This document shows positions 23,221 to 35,095 of a stretch of DNA of 64,000 nucleotides, piece after piece; positions within the stretch are counted from its first letter, which is position 1, and each line of letters opens with the position of its first letter. A program made the translations under genes and the position numbers. The DNA is from Spirometra erinaceieuropaei (lineage: Eukaryota > Platyhelminthes > Cestoda > Diphyllobothriidea > Diphyllobothriidae), in the NCBI GenBank assembly GCA_902702965.1, contig CACRXP010000157.1, positions 986,718 through 1,050,717 on the forward strand. The letters run 5' to 3'. The notes below the pieces were generated by a model. The model was not told the DNA's origin. It worked only from the letters and a program-made list of their open reading frames with translations, and made no database searches.

Positions 23221-23831
23221 GCGGACAAAGCAACTACGTCGGAGAAACCGGAAGACAGCTCCAAACGCGAATAGTCGAACACGCTGTAGCGGTGCGGAGA
23301 AATGACGCCAGCTCTCAAGTTGCGGCTCATTCGACGAGATTGAGGCACATATTCGAATTCGACAAGGCCGAAATTCTCGCTAGAGGTGACAGCTGCGGAA
23401 GCCGGGAGCTGCTTGAGTCATGGTTTAATGGCCCCCAGTCCACTAACAAGTGCAATGATCTTCCCATTCCATACTTGGTGCTGAGACTTCGCCTAGGCGG
23501 AGTAATAGGCCACGCGGGGGCACACAGGTGAGCACGTTTCCCAACGTCAGGGTCAGTGCGTTAGATGGTCGAGCAATCATCACACCAACATCCAACGCCC
23601 GAGATGAAATTGCAGCATTTAACGACGCGAATTTCGGCCATTAAACAGCCATCCCACCGCGTGAAACGGTCCCTGCCGAAGGGGGAGAGCATGACCACTG
23701 CATCCCTTAAATACTGCGGCGCTTTGTGCATGAACCACCGGTATCTGTTTTTGTCTCTGATGATAGGTTCTAGCAGGAATCTGAAACGCCATGCGAATAA
23801 AGCTATTGTCCCAGCGATCGTGCATCCTTCT
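23221..23831 (+). mobile_element. Penelope-like element 3' fragment (GIY-YIG and tail), copy B
   Basis: Sequence begins abruptly in the GIY-YIG domain (NYVGETGR-coding bases with an upstream frame break). It continues as RRNDASSQVAAHSTR, RELLESWFNGPQSTNKCND and YLVLRLRLGG. The 3' tail repeats that of copy A: ATACTGCGG, CTGATGATAGGTTC, GAATCTGAAAC and CAGCGATCGTG. It is closer to the inferred consensus than copy A in several places (NKCNDLP). It lacks RT and is 5'-truncated, as expected of aborted target-primed reverse transcription. Confidence 0.87.
23757..23790 (+). other. Hammerhead-like motif in PLE tail
   Basis: The box CTGATGA is followed by one extra T and a 6-bp stem AGGTTC/GAATCT (one G-T pair) closing a 6-base loop. 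GAAAC comes immediately after. This is the box, stem II, GAAA order of a hammerhead ribozyme. The extra base and unclear stem III leave activity doubtful. Confidence 0.4.
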
Positions 23832-24145
23832 TAACCTCATTTAGAAGTCTCGGATCTCATGGGGGATGAGGAGCGGCCTGAAGGCCGAATGGGAGAAAAA
23901 GCCTTTACAGTCTGACTCCCAGTCCTAGTCTTCACTGAGTTATGCCGTTTCCCGGCAACTTTCCACTCAAAGGTTGATAGTGAGCCGAAGTTGGGGGGGG
24001 GAGGGTTCTTTCTTTGGCACGATAATGGATCCCTTCATTATATTGGCCTCATCCCCTCCTCTTTCTCTCACGCGTCACATTTACAAAATTCCCGGCTTCC
24101 GGATTCGTTATTTATCGCTTAGGAAATCCTACTTGGTCAGTCGGG
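23832..24145. other. No gene recognised
   Basis: Contains a G-rich run (GGGGGGGGG, 23991-24003); otherwise unremarkable. Confidence 0.5.
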
Positions 24146-24380
24146 TTACTGTATCGGATTAGGGGGATTCCATGCGCTGCAGTAGTCTGGGTGGGTAACG
24201 TGACTCATATGTGATTAAATTTCCCGCGCTCGGTGGGGCCTCATAACTCAGGTCGTTAGAGCGTTGGTTAAACTCAAGCCTTGCCCTTTACAGGCGTGAG
24301 CCCGAATCCTACTGAGACCGCCGAGTCTTTCACAGTTGGGTCAACTGAGTATTTCGATTTGCCAAAATAACAATAAAAAG
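24146..24380 (+). mobile_element. tRNA-derived SINE family 1 copy
   Basis: Shares the upstream block TTACTGTATCGGATTAG and GTGATTAAATTTCCCGC with the copy at 6094. A decayed tRNA-like segment follows (GGGCCTCATAACTCAGGTCG ... CCGAATCCTACTGAG), then the body CGAGTCTTTCACAGTTGGGT and an A-rich tail. It is more diverged than the 6094 copy. Confidence 0.75.
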
Positions 24381-24769
24381 GCCTTTTTCAAAAAATGCTG
24401 ATTTCCTCTTCCCGCTGATTCATTTTATCGTCTCCCGAAGTAGCAAGTTCGGTTTTCAGTCAATGAACTCCCTGAGATTTCGCAAAATAAATCGTGCGGA
24501 AACAACCCACGTGATGTACAAATGCAACCAAGCTTTTTAGGTATCAATATTCAATTTTCCAGACACTCGCTGAATGATAAGTCAATTGATACTAATAACT
24601 GTTTACCTTATTTACAATTTGGAAAATCCACGAAAAATATCCAGCTTAAAAAGGTGAAGGTGCAATTTCGGTAAATGTGCTTAGAGTTCATGCTCAGTTT
24701 CCCCGCGCAATGTCAACTTACAAAACAAACCCACCTTCATTGGATGGGAGTGGATAGTTTTGCAATATG
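24381..24769. other. No gene recognised
   Basis: No supported feature. Confidence 0.5.
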
Positions 24770-26028
24770 CAGCATGTGAGTTAACTCATGAAATATCGAC
24801 CGCAAATCCGAAATCCGTTTTCGCTACGAAAAAATTAATTAAATAATTTTGCAAAACAAGTCGCCTTGCAGGATAATTCTATAATAATTCTGTTGCCTCA
24901 AGATGCTGGCTTTTGAACACACTTATTTCCAGATGCATGCGAAAAACCGTACTCTGCAAAAATGATTACATAAGAAGCGTGCATTTTTTCATTGATTTTC
25001 GATGCCCTTAAAAATTCCATTGCATTTCGCGGGGACCATGCATAAAAATATACATTCTTTTGCTCCTTTGGTAGAAAATGACGTCTTCTTCTAATTTTGC
25101 ACTCGAAGAAAGGGTATAATTTGAATTTAAAAGAGTTGCTTATTATGAGAATTTTATTGCCATAAAATGGCCGTTCAATAAACGTCATGTCTCTGCATTT
25201 ACCAATGTGGCTGTAAAATTAACAACATGGCTCAAATCCACTGCTGAATTTTATGAACTCCATGTCGTCTCCTCTTAATACCGCAGAAAAATGTATGGAA
25301 TTTTCGTACGCACAGAATACATGACTTGCTTATTCGGCAGAAAATGTCGTCTTCTTCAAGTTCTAAACTCGACGGAAGGGTATAATTCTGTCTGAAAAAG
25401 TTCCTAATTTTGAAATTTTTTTATACGGTGAAATGGCCGTTCACAAAACGTCATGTGTCTGCAGTTACCAATGTAACTTGCAAAGTTAACAATGCGGTTA
25501 AAATCCACTGCTAAATCTTAAGAACCCCATATGGTCTCGTCTTAATACCGTAGAGAAATGTATAGCTTTCCGTACGCGGAAGATACACGACGTATGGTAC
25601 GGAAACTCTGAGTGCAAATGCAAAGGCAGGTCGGGTCAAAGGTTATGCAGGGATTGGAAAGGTTCTCGAAAACCGACTTATACCCTTGCATCGAATAGTA
25701 ACTTGGAAAAAGACGTCCTTCTCTACCGTATGAGTAAAAGAATGAATATTCTATTGCATGTTCTCTATGAAATATAAGTGAATTTTTATGGGTACCAAAA
25801 ATCAATGAGAAAAATGCGTGCTTCGTAAGTAGTAATTTCTTACCGAGTATGATTTTTTCATGTCGCTGGTCATAAGTGTGTTCGAAAGCCAGCATTCTGA
25901 GGTAACTGAATTATAGCAGATTTACGCTGCAGGATTATTGGTTTTATACCCCTACTTAATTAATCTTTTCGAGTCGAAATCCCATTTCGGAATTTCAGTT
26001 GACCTTTCATGATTTAACCCACCTACTC
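24770..26028 (-). mobile_element. Foldback element family A with internal tandem duplication
   Basis: The left end is CAGCATGTGAGTTAACTCATG and the right end GATTTAACCCACCTACTC. At 1259 bp it is about 270 bp longer than its relatives. The part at about 25070-25330 (GGTAGAAAATGACGTCTTC through GTACGCACAG) is repeated in diverged form at about 25331-25580 (CGGCAGAAAATGTCGTCTTC through GTACGCGGAAG). The extra unit spans inner left arm and loop. Confidence 0.82.
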
Positions 26029-27558
26029 TAAACTGGTGTCGGAATGAAGTGCTCGATTTTCTCATGGAATCTGATATTGTGAAATAGTGGAAGAGTAAAC
26101 ATTCGTAACTAATTAGGAAAAACAAAGCTGCGCGTGCCTTACGGAAAGCATTTCACAATAATTGACTTACGTCTATCACGACTAACGGGGCATAAAAAAA
26201 TAGTGCACGCCTGCGGACGTGACCGGTTACTGACGATAGCGAAGATGAAAAGAGCCTTTGGAGTCCGTTTGTTTTAGCCAACTATGGCAAAATTAATAAA
26301 TAGTTCTGAAAGCCGGTCATAAGAGTACTTGGGTAAAAGACTTCATTTTTCACTTTAACCGGATGCAAAAGCAGAGTTTGAGTAAACGAGAAGAGGCATG
26401 TGGGTTTGTTTTCCAGACAGCCAGAAAGCCAAACATCTTTCCCTTTCAATGAGTGCACTGAAATTGCAGTCCACGGCAAGTGACGGCGGTCGTGTTTACC
26501 CTGGTCAAGTATTTGCGAGGAGTCACGCGTCCGTGACCACAGTAGTAGATGCTGTCAGGCAGGGCGTTCAGGCATAGGAGATAAAGAAATTTATATGATC
26601 TTGACTGGGGCTAATGCGTAACTTCCTTGATATAACCAATCAAGCGCATTCTGTAACCATCATGGCGCATTGCAAACCGCAGCCAGACAATGGCATGAGT
26701 CATTGCTACCGTAAAGGCTCGTTTTCAATGCGGCCCCTGAATGAAATCTGGCGCATTTGGAGTCAGGGACCAGTTTGTGTGCCGCAGGCGAAGGCAGCTG
26801 TCTAACTCCAGCTGTTACTGCATTGACGTCGACTTATCGACGTTTTATTGTTCTTTAGAGCCAATGGAAAGATGACAAATAGAGAACTAAGTGGATGCGA
26901 CTCAAGCCTACTTCGTTATAATCAGACTCACACTCATTGCAAGGCAGCGCCCTCCGTAAGGGCAGTTGCGGTCCGCATCGATTGCACGTGTCACATTGCC
27001 CGATGGCTTCACGGCACTGTGGGGCATTAATAATTCGCCTCTTAATATTTAAAAGAATCCGTTGTCCATGAGCTTATGATATAAATGACCCCCCAATATT
27101 CTAGGCTTTTGGATTTGCTCTGTACGATTTTGTAAATCGCACCAAGCATGTCATGATTCCAGTTCCCGGTTAAACGGGGTCAGGATGCCATTGAGGATCA
27201 ATCCCAAATTCAACTATAATCCAGCGATAAAAAATTATCGTATCATTTGACAGAAGTGTCAACCCATCCGTTGAGATATCTTACATTCCTGTCATGGAGA
27301 TTAATTTAGGAGCAGTTTCTCGAATATGATGCATAGGAATGTGCAGCAATGTAGGATTTGATTGCATTTATAATGTTACGCGGCAAATGCCAACCGGGGG
27401 GATGATGAGAAGTATTTACGTTTTTTAGCTATAGTTAGTAATATGCATGAGTAATATGCATGAGTAGTGAAAAATGACCAGACGAAATCACCCCACAACG
27501 CTCACCTCATACTCGAGGAGTAAGTTAACAAAAAGCTCCTACTTATAGATGTTCTCAT
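26029..27558. other. No gene recognised
   Basis: Short ORFs only. A 13-base tandem pair (GTAATATGCATGA) lies at about 27430-27460. Confidence 0.5.
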
Positions 27559-27789
27559 ATGACGAACGACTCATGGAACATTACATGCATCCCTTCACCG
27601 CAGAGCAAGCTACGCGGGGGAGTACCCGACCAATCTCTTGCAAACAGCGCAGTTCACAGCATACCAAATCGAGCAAATTACCAGGCCGAACGAGGTTGCT
27701 TGTTCAAGTTATTCTCTAAAAGTGATTTGGTACGCCGTAGCATGTTAAAAGAAAAGAAACCAGGTAATTCCAGTCAAGCTCCAAACCAA

Positions 27790-28330
27790 ACACCTGGTGA
27801 CCTCCACCTTACATTAGAAATGTGTCTGGACTCGTTAAAAGGCACCTGAGGAAACAGCAAATAGGAGTGGCACGCAAACCGACGACCACTTCTCGCACAG
27901 CTGGCGCACCTAAAAGTAGGGTTGACCGCAGAGATAAGATGGAAGTCGTATACGATATGCCTTGTGATGCATGTGCTGTCGTCTATTGCGGCCAGACTGG
28001 AAGATGCGTCTCTGCACACATTCAGGAATATCAGATGACAGAAATAACGTGATACCACATATCCCAAGTGGCCATGAATACCCTGGACACCGGGTGCATC
28101 TCTGATGGGGACAGAAGTCGCATTGTTGGTGTCTACCTTTCAAGAAAGGCCGAGAGTTTTTCGAGAACATACACTCAACCGGCATATCGAGGGAGATGCG
28201 CATACAAATTTTTCAGAAGTGAAAGAGACGAGCGTTAATCAAAACAAAGTGAGGCACATTTTGAACGTCGGCTGGCGTAAAGACCAAACAATTAGCGACC
28301 TCGAAGTGCACTTACAATGCTAGCTGTTTT
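27790..28330 (+). pseudogene. Third Penelope-like lineage: linker and GIY-YIG fragment
   Basis: NVSGLVKRHLRKQQIGVARK (linker) is followed by RRDKMEVVYDMPCDACAVVY and CGQTGRCVSAHIQE. This matches the CxxC-preceded GIY-YIG start of PLEs, with CGQTGR in place of YVGETGR. After a frame change near 28045 come SGHEYPGHRVHL and KKGREFFENIHSTG, which look like the rest of the domain. Sequence differs from copies A and B and from the 20159-21800 element, so it is a separate lineage. The upstream ORF from 27559 may belong to the same element but has no recognisable RT motif. Confidence 0.72.
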
Positions 28331-30962
28331 TGGCCTATTTTCTCTGCCCCGCGTCTAACGACGGACTGGAAAACCGGAATGGAAAATGTACACAATTAGG
28401 TTTCCTCTCCCAAGGGACATATCGGAATTCAAACGCAAGCAGGTGGACTACGCACTGTTTCGGACTTATTCTGTCTTAATTCAGCCAATAACAACCCTGA
28501 CTGCCAGCTGAGATCAGAAACACAAACAAGCGGTCGCGCAAAGCGCAAAGGGACTACAGAAAGGACCCATCGGATGAGTCCTAAGCGATCCATCGAAATT
28601 AGTTTCGCTAATGTCTCGACACTTGCCATCCTCTGTCGCTATAGGTAGGGTATTTATTCAAACATGAATGGGCGCACACTGAACCGCTGGTTTCCCGAAG
28701 CAAACAGACCTCCAGTGCATATATGCGACGTTATTCTGCCTATATGCGCATACATATTTATTCACTCAGGAATGAAAGCACACCGATCCATTAGCTTACC
28801 GAAGCAAACAAGCTTCGAAAGGGTGATAGAGTTCACGAACAGGCAACCACCTACCAAGCCAAAGTCGGCCAAGCTACGATAGGGGACGGGGACGACAGTC
28901 CTTGCGGGCGGCTGATTGATTCAGAACTGCTTTGGCCTTGTTTGCCTTCACTAAGACAACTATAACCCAGACTACTAACTCGGATCGAAAACACTCACAC
29001 GCGCACATACCTGGCACAGCTGGTCCACAACTAGGGTCTACTAGATGGGTCATAAGCACCTCATCGAACCGAATTTCATCGATGCCTCGCCATCGTCCAT
29101 TCTCTGTCATTACCCGTTTATTAAAAAGTAGGCGCTCACCGATGGATCGGTGTACAATGAATCGATTATATACATAGACAGAATTTTCGCTAAGGCGCTA
29201 GCACGCCAGACGCAGACAACCTTTTCACAGCCATTAACGATCGCCAGTACAACATAGGTCTATCGTGCCCCTTGTGAAGTGACGTATATCAACTTGACAA
29301 GTAGACGCGTGACTATACAACAACCTCTACATCTGACGTCTTTCTTACTTGGTGAGCCTCCGACGTATGTGCACTCTGAAACAACGCTCGTTGTCGCCAG
29401 CAGACCAAACTGGCAGGATGACATATATCTATCTATGTTCCACTTTTTTTCAATCTCCCCAGAAAGTAATGTGTAGAATTTGAGTGAGTCCTTCGGGAAA
29501 AACCTTTTCGGACTTCGTCCGAAAGTTTATATAATCTTTTGGTCGAAATCGATCAGCTTTAGGGGGGAAGCGGCATAATAGTTTTTGCCGCAGACAGGCA
29601 GTCAGTAGCATATAGTTACAATTCAAAGACCGCTTCGAGGAGTTACCTCCGTTTGCACTCCTGGTCTGCGTTTGCAGCGTTTTCGGTTATTTACACAGAG
29701 CCAGATTACAATGAAAGGATCACTGGGTAAAGTGCACAAAATTGGCAGTCTGTTTCAAGTCCAGTATAAAAATGCTCACTATCAGTTACCTGCCTTTGTA
29801 AACATGTCTTTGTGGATTTTACCGCACAATTCTTCAGTTGCCAGGGGATATCGCGTAAAACCTTAGCGCGGTTCCAGCGTCTACTGTGGGCCGGGATCGA
29901 TTAATTATAACGAATCTGTAATTGTTCCGGTCATTCCCACTCAAGAGAATCGGAACTCAGTTTTCTCTGTTAGACGCGTTGTGCGAAACGCCACATTCAA
30001 TTTTTCTCATACACAGGTAACGAAATCATTATTAATTGCTGCAAGCAGACACTTTCCGTTTTCGGAGCCTATGCTTGCAATATCTACTTTTGACCTTTCA
30101 GGCCGCTCTCTGGTAAACAGTCCACAGCTGAAATTATTCCGCAAAAACGGGCTGCAGCATGTAACTAAACTTTTTCGACTGACATTATGTTTGCTGGGCT
30201 CCATGTATGCGCTTTTAAGATTGTCATTATCATTGATCCAGATTTTGGCTACTTGAGGCATTTAGTCGTTTCATTTCCAAACACATTAAGCCGAGACCAT
30301 TATAATGTATCGCACTTTTAGATACGTTTCCTGAGTATGCCTGTCGGACCACAGTTGTATCGTGTTTGCAGGGCAAGAGTTTGAATGAATAAGGCCGAAA
30401 TGCCAGGAATTACTGATAAATGTGTTGACAAAAGACGATATAGGCTGACAATGGGCTTTCAGAGGGGTTGTCTGTTGCGTGAGATCGCCATTTTGAGGAG
30501 GAAAAATTTTGGAAAGACATAATTTAGAAATTAATGATAGTTCCGAAATATGAACAATCTTGGATTTAAACGTTAAAAAACAACAAAATAACGGTACACT
30601 TATTATTTACCAGAAAAAAGCTTTACTTAAGAGTCTGTAACCGTGTATTTACATGATAAATGCGAGCCTGGATCGATTTTATCTCAATGTAAATAACAAC
30701 AGCTCTAACGAACACAACCGAAGTGACACAAGTAACGAAAGTTTGTTAGAGTAGAGGTAGTAACCGCACCTGAGTTAAAGAAACCCCAGTAGCTTGTAAT
30801 ACAGGGCTGGTGGTAATAGGTGGTTTTACTGGTGCGGCCGTGGAGCGAACAGGCGATGAGGTCAGGTAATTGTATGCAAAGAAAAGCTGTTGGGAATGCG
30901 CGGTTGTAGTTTGAATGGTTGAGAAGTAGTTGCTCTAACTTTAACCACAACTTCCAACCAAA
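28331..30962. other. No gene recognised; one diverged repeat pair
   Basis: Two segments, about 28455-28645 and 28930-29115, align as direct repeats: GATCAGAAACAC against GATCGAAAACAC, ACCCATCGGATGAG against ATGGGTCATAAGCACCTCAT, and CCATCCTCTGTC against CCATTCTCTGTC. They are an unnamed repeat family. No coding sequence is recognised. Confidence 0.45.
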
Positions 30963-31022
30963 ACCACTAACCCTAACCCCAACCCTAACACTTAACCGCA
31001 GTTCTAAATGCTAACCCTAAAA
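30963..31022 (-). repeat. Degenerate interstitial telomere-like repeats
   Basis: CACTAACCCTAACCCCAACC, CCTAACACTTAACC and GCTAACCCTAAAAC form several imperfect CCCTAA units. TTAGGG is the usual flatworm telomere unit. The units are imperfect and the sequence continues on both sides, so this is not a chromosome end. Confidence 0.6.
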
Positions 31023-31570
31023 CATCAAATGCGAAAGTTAGAAGAAGACGACCGGCCGAACGTCCAGAAAAGCAACCGGCGTTGGGCCAAAAAGACAGAC
31101 ACGACAACAAAGAAGCAAGGCTGCCACCAGAACACATACCGCAATGCAGAGCAACAACACGCCAACGTAATCACACCAACTAAAAATAATTAAGTAAGTC
31201 AACAGTCTTGAAGAAGAAGAAGACACGATCGTTTCGCTTCTATTGGTAAGTCAACAGTATTGTGTTCATCAGGAGCGGCTACATAACCACATCTTACTGA
31301 GTCTAATTGCACACACTTTTTTTCTGAGTGCATCTTCTCTTGCAATCCACTGCTATTCCAAGGTCATCTGTGCAGTCACCTCAAAATCACCACATTTTTT
31401 TGCGCTGTAAGCGCCGATCAGCAGAGCAAGGTCTTTGATCTGATTAATTTCAACTGAATGACCGTACTTTGCGTCTGCTTCTCATGGTGGTTTCGTGTGG
31501 GAATCCGAATCTCCAACCCGAAAAATTTAATGACCCGGCAGTTGTATCATCTTCCTTGTTCCTTCTTCTT

Positions 31571-31601
<31 letters not shown>

Positions 31602-33014
31602 TCTTTCTAAACATTGTCTTCTTGTGACTGCCCGAAATTTCTTTGCAATACAGTGTCATCCCTTCACCGAAAAAAAAACGATTGAAAAAATTAAACCCAA
31701 AAACAATGATTTGTTCAACCTGCAAAAGTTAAGATGGATACACAGAAGACAGGACCTCATGAAAGAGATTACAGCGAAACTTTATCTTTGAAAGGTTGGG
31801 TATTCAACAGACGTGTAGGTACTTGCGTTTGAGCCCTCCCACGTAGGCACTCGCGCACCATGATTAAAGGACCAACGTGGCTCGTTGAGCTCTTGATTCT
31901 CCAGCACACTCGTGCTCAGATCAAGGTATCTGGTCATTCTCAGTAACCAGTCGTAGACATTCACGCATGAACAAGTAACCCTGACCCCCTACAACCACGT
32001 ACTGAAGTTGTAGTGGCTAAGGTAAGTTGTTCGCTTTAGCTTTTATGGTCCTCTGGTGGCACACCCTGCTCAATTCTCTTTTATACGCGCTCAGACAGCA
32101 CGTTTATGCATAGAAATTTGAGTGGGTGAGGCAGATACTACGAAAGTCTCTCTTTTTCGCTTTTCCGCTGTTGCAGTGTAAAACGAATCCGTGGGGATCA
32201 TGATCGATGACAATAGACGCAGCACATTGGATTGTAAGACCGCTTGATGATGCTGTCGCCCTATCCCTCCTGGTAACTCTCCTCACTGATACACCAAATT
32301 CAGTAATTTATTCTAGTGCTTCCTACAATGGTAGCTGATTTGTAGCCCTCATTACTTGGCGCCTTTAGTCAGTGCACAGGAGCAAATATGAGGAAACGTC
32401 CGGCAGCTTTCGAGGTGTTCTTGATGTATGGGAGGGCTTGCCAAAAATTTGGCGCCGCTGCAGTGCCTGTCGCGACTAAACCTAAACAAAACCAATTTGC
32501 TCACATAATAAAGGACAGGTAGACAGAAACGGATGTCAGAAGTTGATGGACGTGTGGTTTCTCCCCGGTGGTAGCTTCTAACTCCACCTCCCCGATCTTT
32601 CACTCTGAATTTGTAGGATTTCTGTGAACAGTTTGAATCTTTTAATACTACGGTCATATTATTATCTGTAATAATAAACTTTCATATATAAACCTTTCGA
32701 AGGATTATTCAATTGTTGAATATTTGCGATAGCTAACCAAAATTCGAACGAAACCATTCTGCACGAATACGACTCACAGATTAAGGACGACGGCGAACAT
32801 TTGAGCACAAGTCCAAAATCGGAAGAAACCTCACTACTGGAGCCCCCTGTGTGCTCGGGCACCGCTACAATGCTTGCGCATGCAGAGGTTGATGAAGATG
32901 CGCGGGTGGCTTGAAGCTCTGAGTACCCGTCGGAGATAGAGCACTTCAAGCACCCTGCCTTTTGGTTCAGAACAGTGGGTGTCAAGTTGCCGATATAGCA
33001 AACTTACATAACTA
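31023..33014. other. No gene recognised; CTT microsatellite
   Basis: A (CTT)n tract of about 13 units occupies 31562-31600. ORFs of up to 107 codons on the minus strand (32985-32662, 32657-32352) have no recognisable domain. Confidence 0.5.
31562..31600. repeat. (CTT)n microsatellite
   Basis: About 13 uninterrupted CTT units. Confidence 0.97.
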
Positions 33015-34010
33015 CAGTAGGTGGGCTAACTCATGAAACGTCAGCCGAAATTTCGAAATGCGTTCCCGTTTCGAAAAGATTAATTAAGTAGGGTTGTAAA
33101 ACTAATCGTCATTCAGCATAATTATGTAATAATCCAATTACCTCAGGGTGCCGGCTTTCGAATTAACTTCTTTCTGACCGCATGCAAGAACTATACTCTG
33201 TAAAACATGACTACTTAAGTGGCATGCAATTTTCGCATTGAATTTCTATGTCCTTAAAAATTAAATTATATTTCATGGAAAACATGCATATAAATATTAA
33301 TTCTTCTGAAAATATTAATATTAATTCAGTAGAAAATTACGTCTCCTTCCAATTTTATACTCAAATGCAGGGTATAATTCAGTTTTTAAAAAGTTTCGAA
33401 GTGGGGGATTTTTTAATACCGTGAAATGGCCATTCATAAGACCTCATGTCTTCGCATTTACTAATGTCGCTTGTAAAGTTAACAATATGGCTCAAATCCA
33501 CTGTTAAATTTTATGAACATCACATGGTCTTCTCTTACTACTGTAAAGGAATGTATGGTTTCCCATACGCAGAAAATCTACAGCTTGTAGTTTGCAAACA
33601 CTGAATGCAAGTGTAACGGCAGGTCGGGTTCAAAATTATTCGGAAATTTGAAAAGCTTTTGAAAACCGAATAATACCCTTCATTTGAGTATAAAATTGGA
33701 AGAAGACCGAAAGAGTGAAAGAATGAATATTTTTAATGCATGATTTCCATCAAATATAATTTAATTTTTAAGGGCATCGAAAATCAATACGAAAAGTGCA
33801 TGCCACGCAAGCAGTCATGTTTTGCAGAGTATAGTTCTTGCATGCGGTCAGAAAGAAGTTAATTCGAAAGCCGGCACCCTGAGGAAACTGGATGATTATA
33901 GAATTATGCTGAATTATGATTGGTTTTACAACCCTACTTAATTAGTCTTTCCGAAACAGGAACGTATTTCGAAATTTCGGCTGACATTTAACGAGTTAGC
34001 CCACCTACTG
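33015..34010 (-). mobile_element. Foldback element family A, complete with TA target duplication
   Basis: CAGTAGGTGGGCTAACTCAT at the left end and GTTAGCCCACCTACTG at the right end. TA flanks at 33013-33014 and 34011-34012. Length is 996 bp. The arms pair over roughly 350 bp and the loop is about 280 bp. There is no transposase. The CAGT terminus with TA duplication is that of Tc1/mariner-type elements, so it is probably moved in trans by such an enzyme. Confidence 0.92.
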
Positions 34011-34455
34011 TACGTTTGTGGCTGTTAGGGTGGATTTGCTGGACCAACACAGGGGCTAGATCGGGTTCCGGCAGGTGTTATTGGAAATGCGCGCCCATAA
34101 CAAATGTCAACATTGGGGACTGGGGTGGGAGCACGCCTAGGTGCAGGCCCACCTCGCGGCAGTCAGTATCTGTGTCACCCCGCTTTACTTTTGCTGTCTA
34201 AGATCCCCCTCGGTGTTCTCTGTGGACCAGAGAGTGTTGTGACACGCTTAGGTGCTGGTCCAAACCGTGCCAGAGTCATGTGGGTCCTCCCCCGCCTCCG
34301 GCATCCTTAACACTGTCATGACACCGGGTTCGGGTAGGAGAGAAGGAGAGAGCGCGGTAGATGCTGCGCAAATCTACTATCACTGTAAACTAACTCGCGC
34401 ACAAGCCGCCGTCCTGGTTTTCATTTTACCTTGGAGCAGACGGCGGATGCGTCGG
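34011..34455 (+). mobile_element. 3' tail of a flatworm non-LTR retrotransposon
   Basis: 34314-34454 (GTCATGACACCGGGTTC ... GTAGATGCTGCGCAAA ... TGGAGCAGACGG) matches the tail of the palindrome arms (GTCTTGACGCCGGGCCC ... TTGATGCTGCGTAAG ... TGGAGCAGAGGG at 44770-44895). Upstream, two diverged units share ACGCCTAGGTGCAGG / ACGCTTAGGTGCTGG and are probably a tandem duplication. No coding part is preserved. It begins right at the border of the preceding foldback element. Confidence 0.6.
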
Positions 34456-35004
34456 CAGTGACATTCGAACTGTCGGAAGCTGGGAGGAACAGTAATTGCA
34501 TTGTGGTCGTCACATTCCACGAAATTTTAATTTTTAAGTCAACACAACTTCTGTAGCAAAAGTGGACATCAAGGACACCTAGTAGTTTCGCACCTGCTGT
34601 AAACCAACAACTTCACCATCGTGAAAGAGTGGACTAGGAAATAATTCTTAGAACACTTACTCAACGCTCTGGATACTGATAATCATGTGAGATTCAACCC
34701 ATCCCGCCCCGCGCATGAAACTCTGATGTGCGCTGCGGGAGCCATCAGAAGAACTGTTGACCAAAAGGCGTAGCCACGATTCCGAGTCCATACATTGGCC
34801 TTACCTTTAAAAAAGTGAGTCATGCTGCCAAGTTAAGGAGACTGAGATCAGATTTGTTATTTTCGGCTAATTTCCGATACTAAGTCAAGCATGCTACAAT
34901 TTTAAGTCAGGATGTTCACTAAATAGATCCAGTTTCTCTGGTCACCGAGCCTTAAGTCATGTGTTGGACCAGGGGACTCACCGTGCCAACTGCCATTAGC
35001 AATA
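34456..35004. other. No gene recognised
   Basis: No supported feature. Confidence 0.5.
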
Positions 35005-35095
35005 CAGTGCGTGACCTAACTCATGAAATATGTAGAAATGTACGAATGATTGCCAATCACTCGCAAGCTGACACCATTTCATGAGTCCAATGTCT
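35005..35095. mobile_element. Foldback subfamily B, internally deleted mini-copy
   Basis: CAGTGCGTGACCTAACTCAT follows TA. Only about 30 bases later the inverse CATTTCATGAG appears. Nearly all of both arms and the loop are gone. Confidence 0.5.

Noticed and set aside
31450..31725. Arginine-rich protein on the minus strand
   Set aside because: The Arg run is the reverse reading of the (CTT)n microsatellite.
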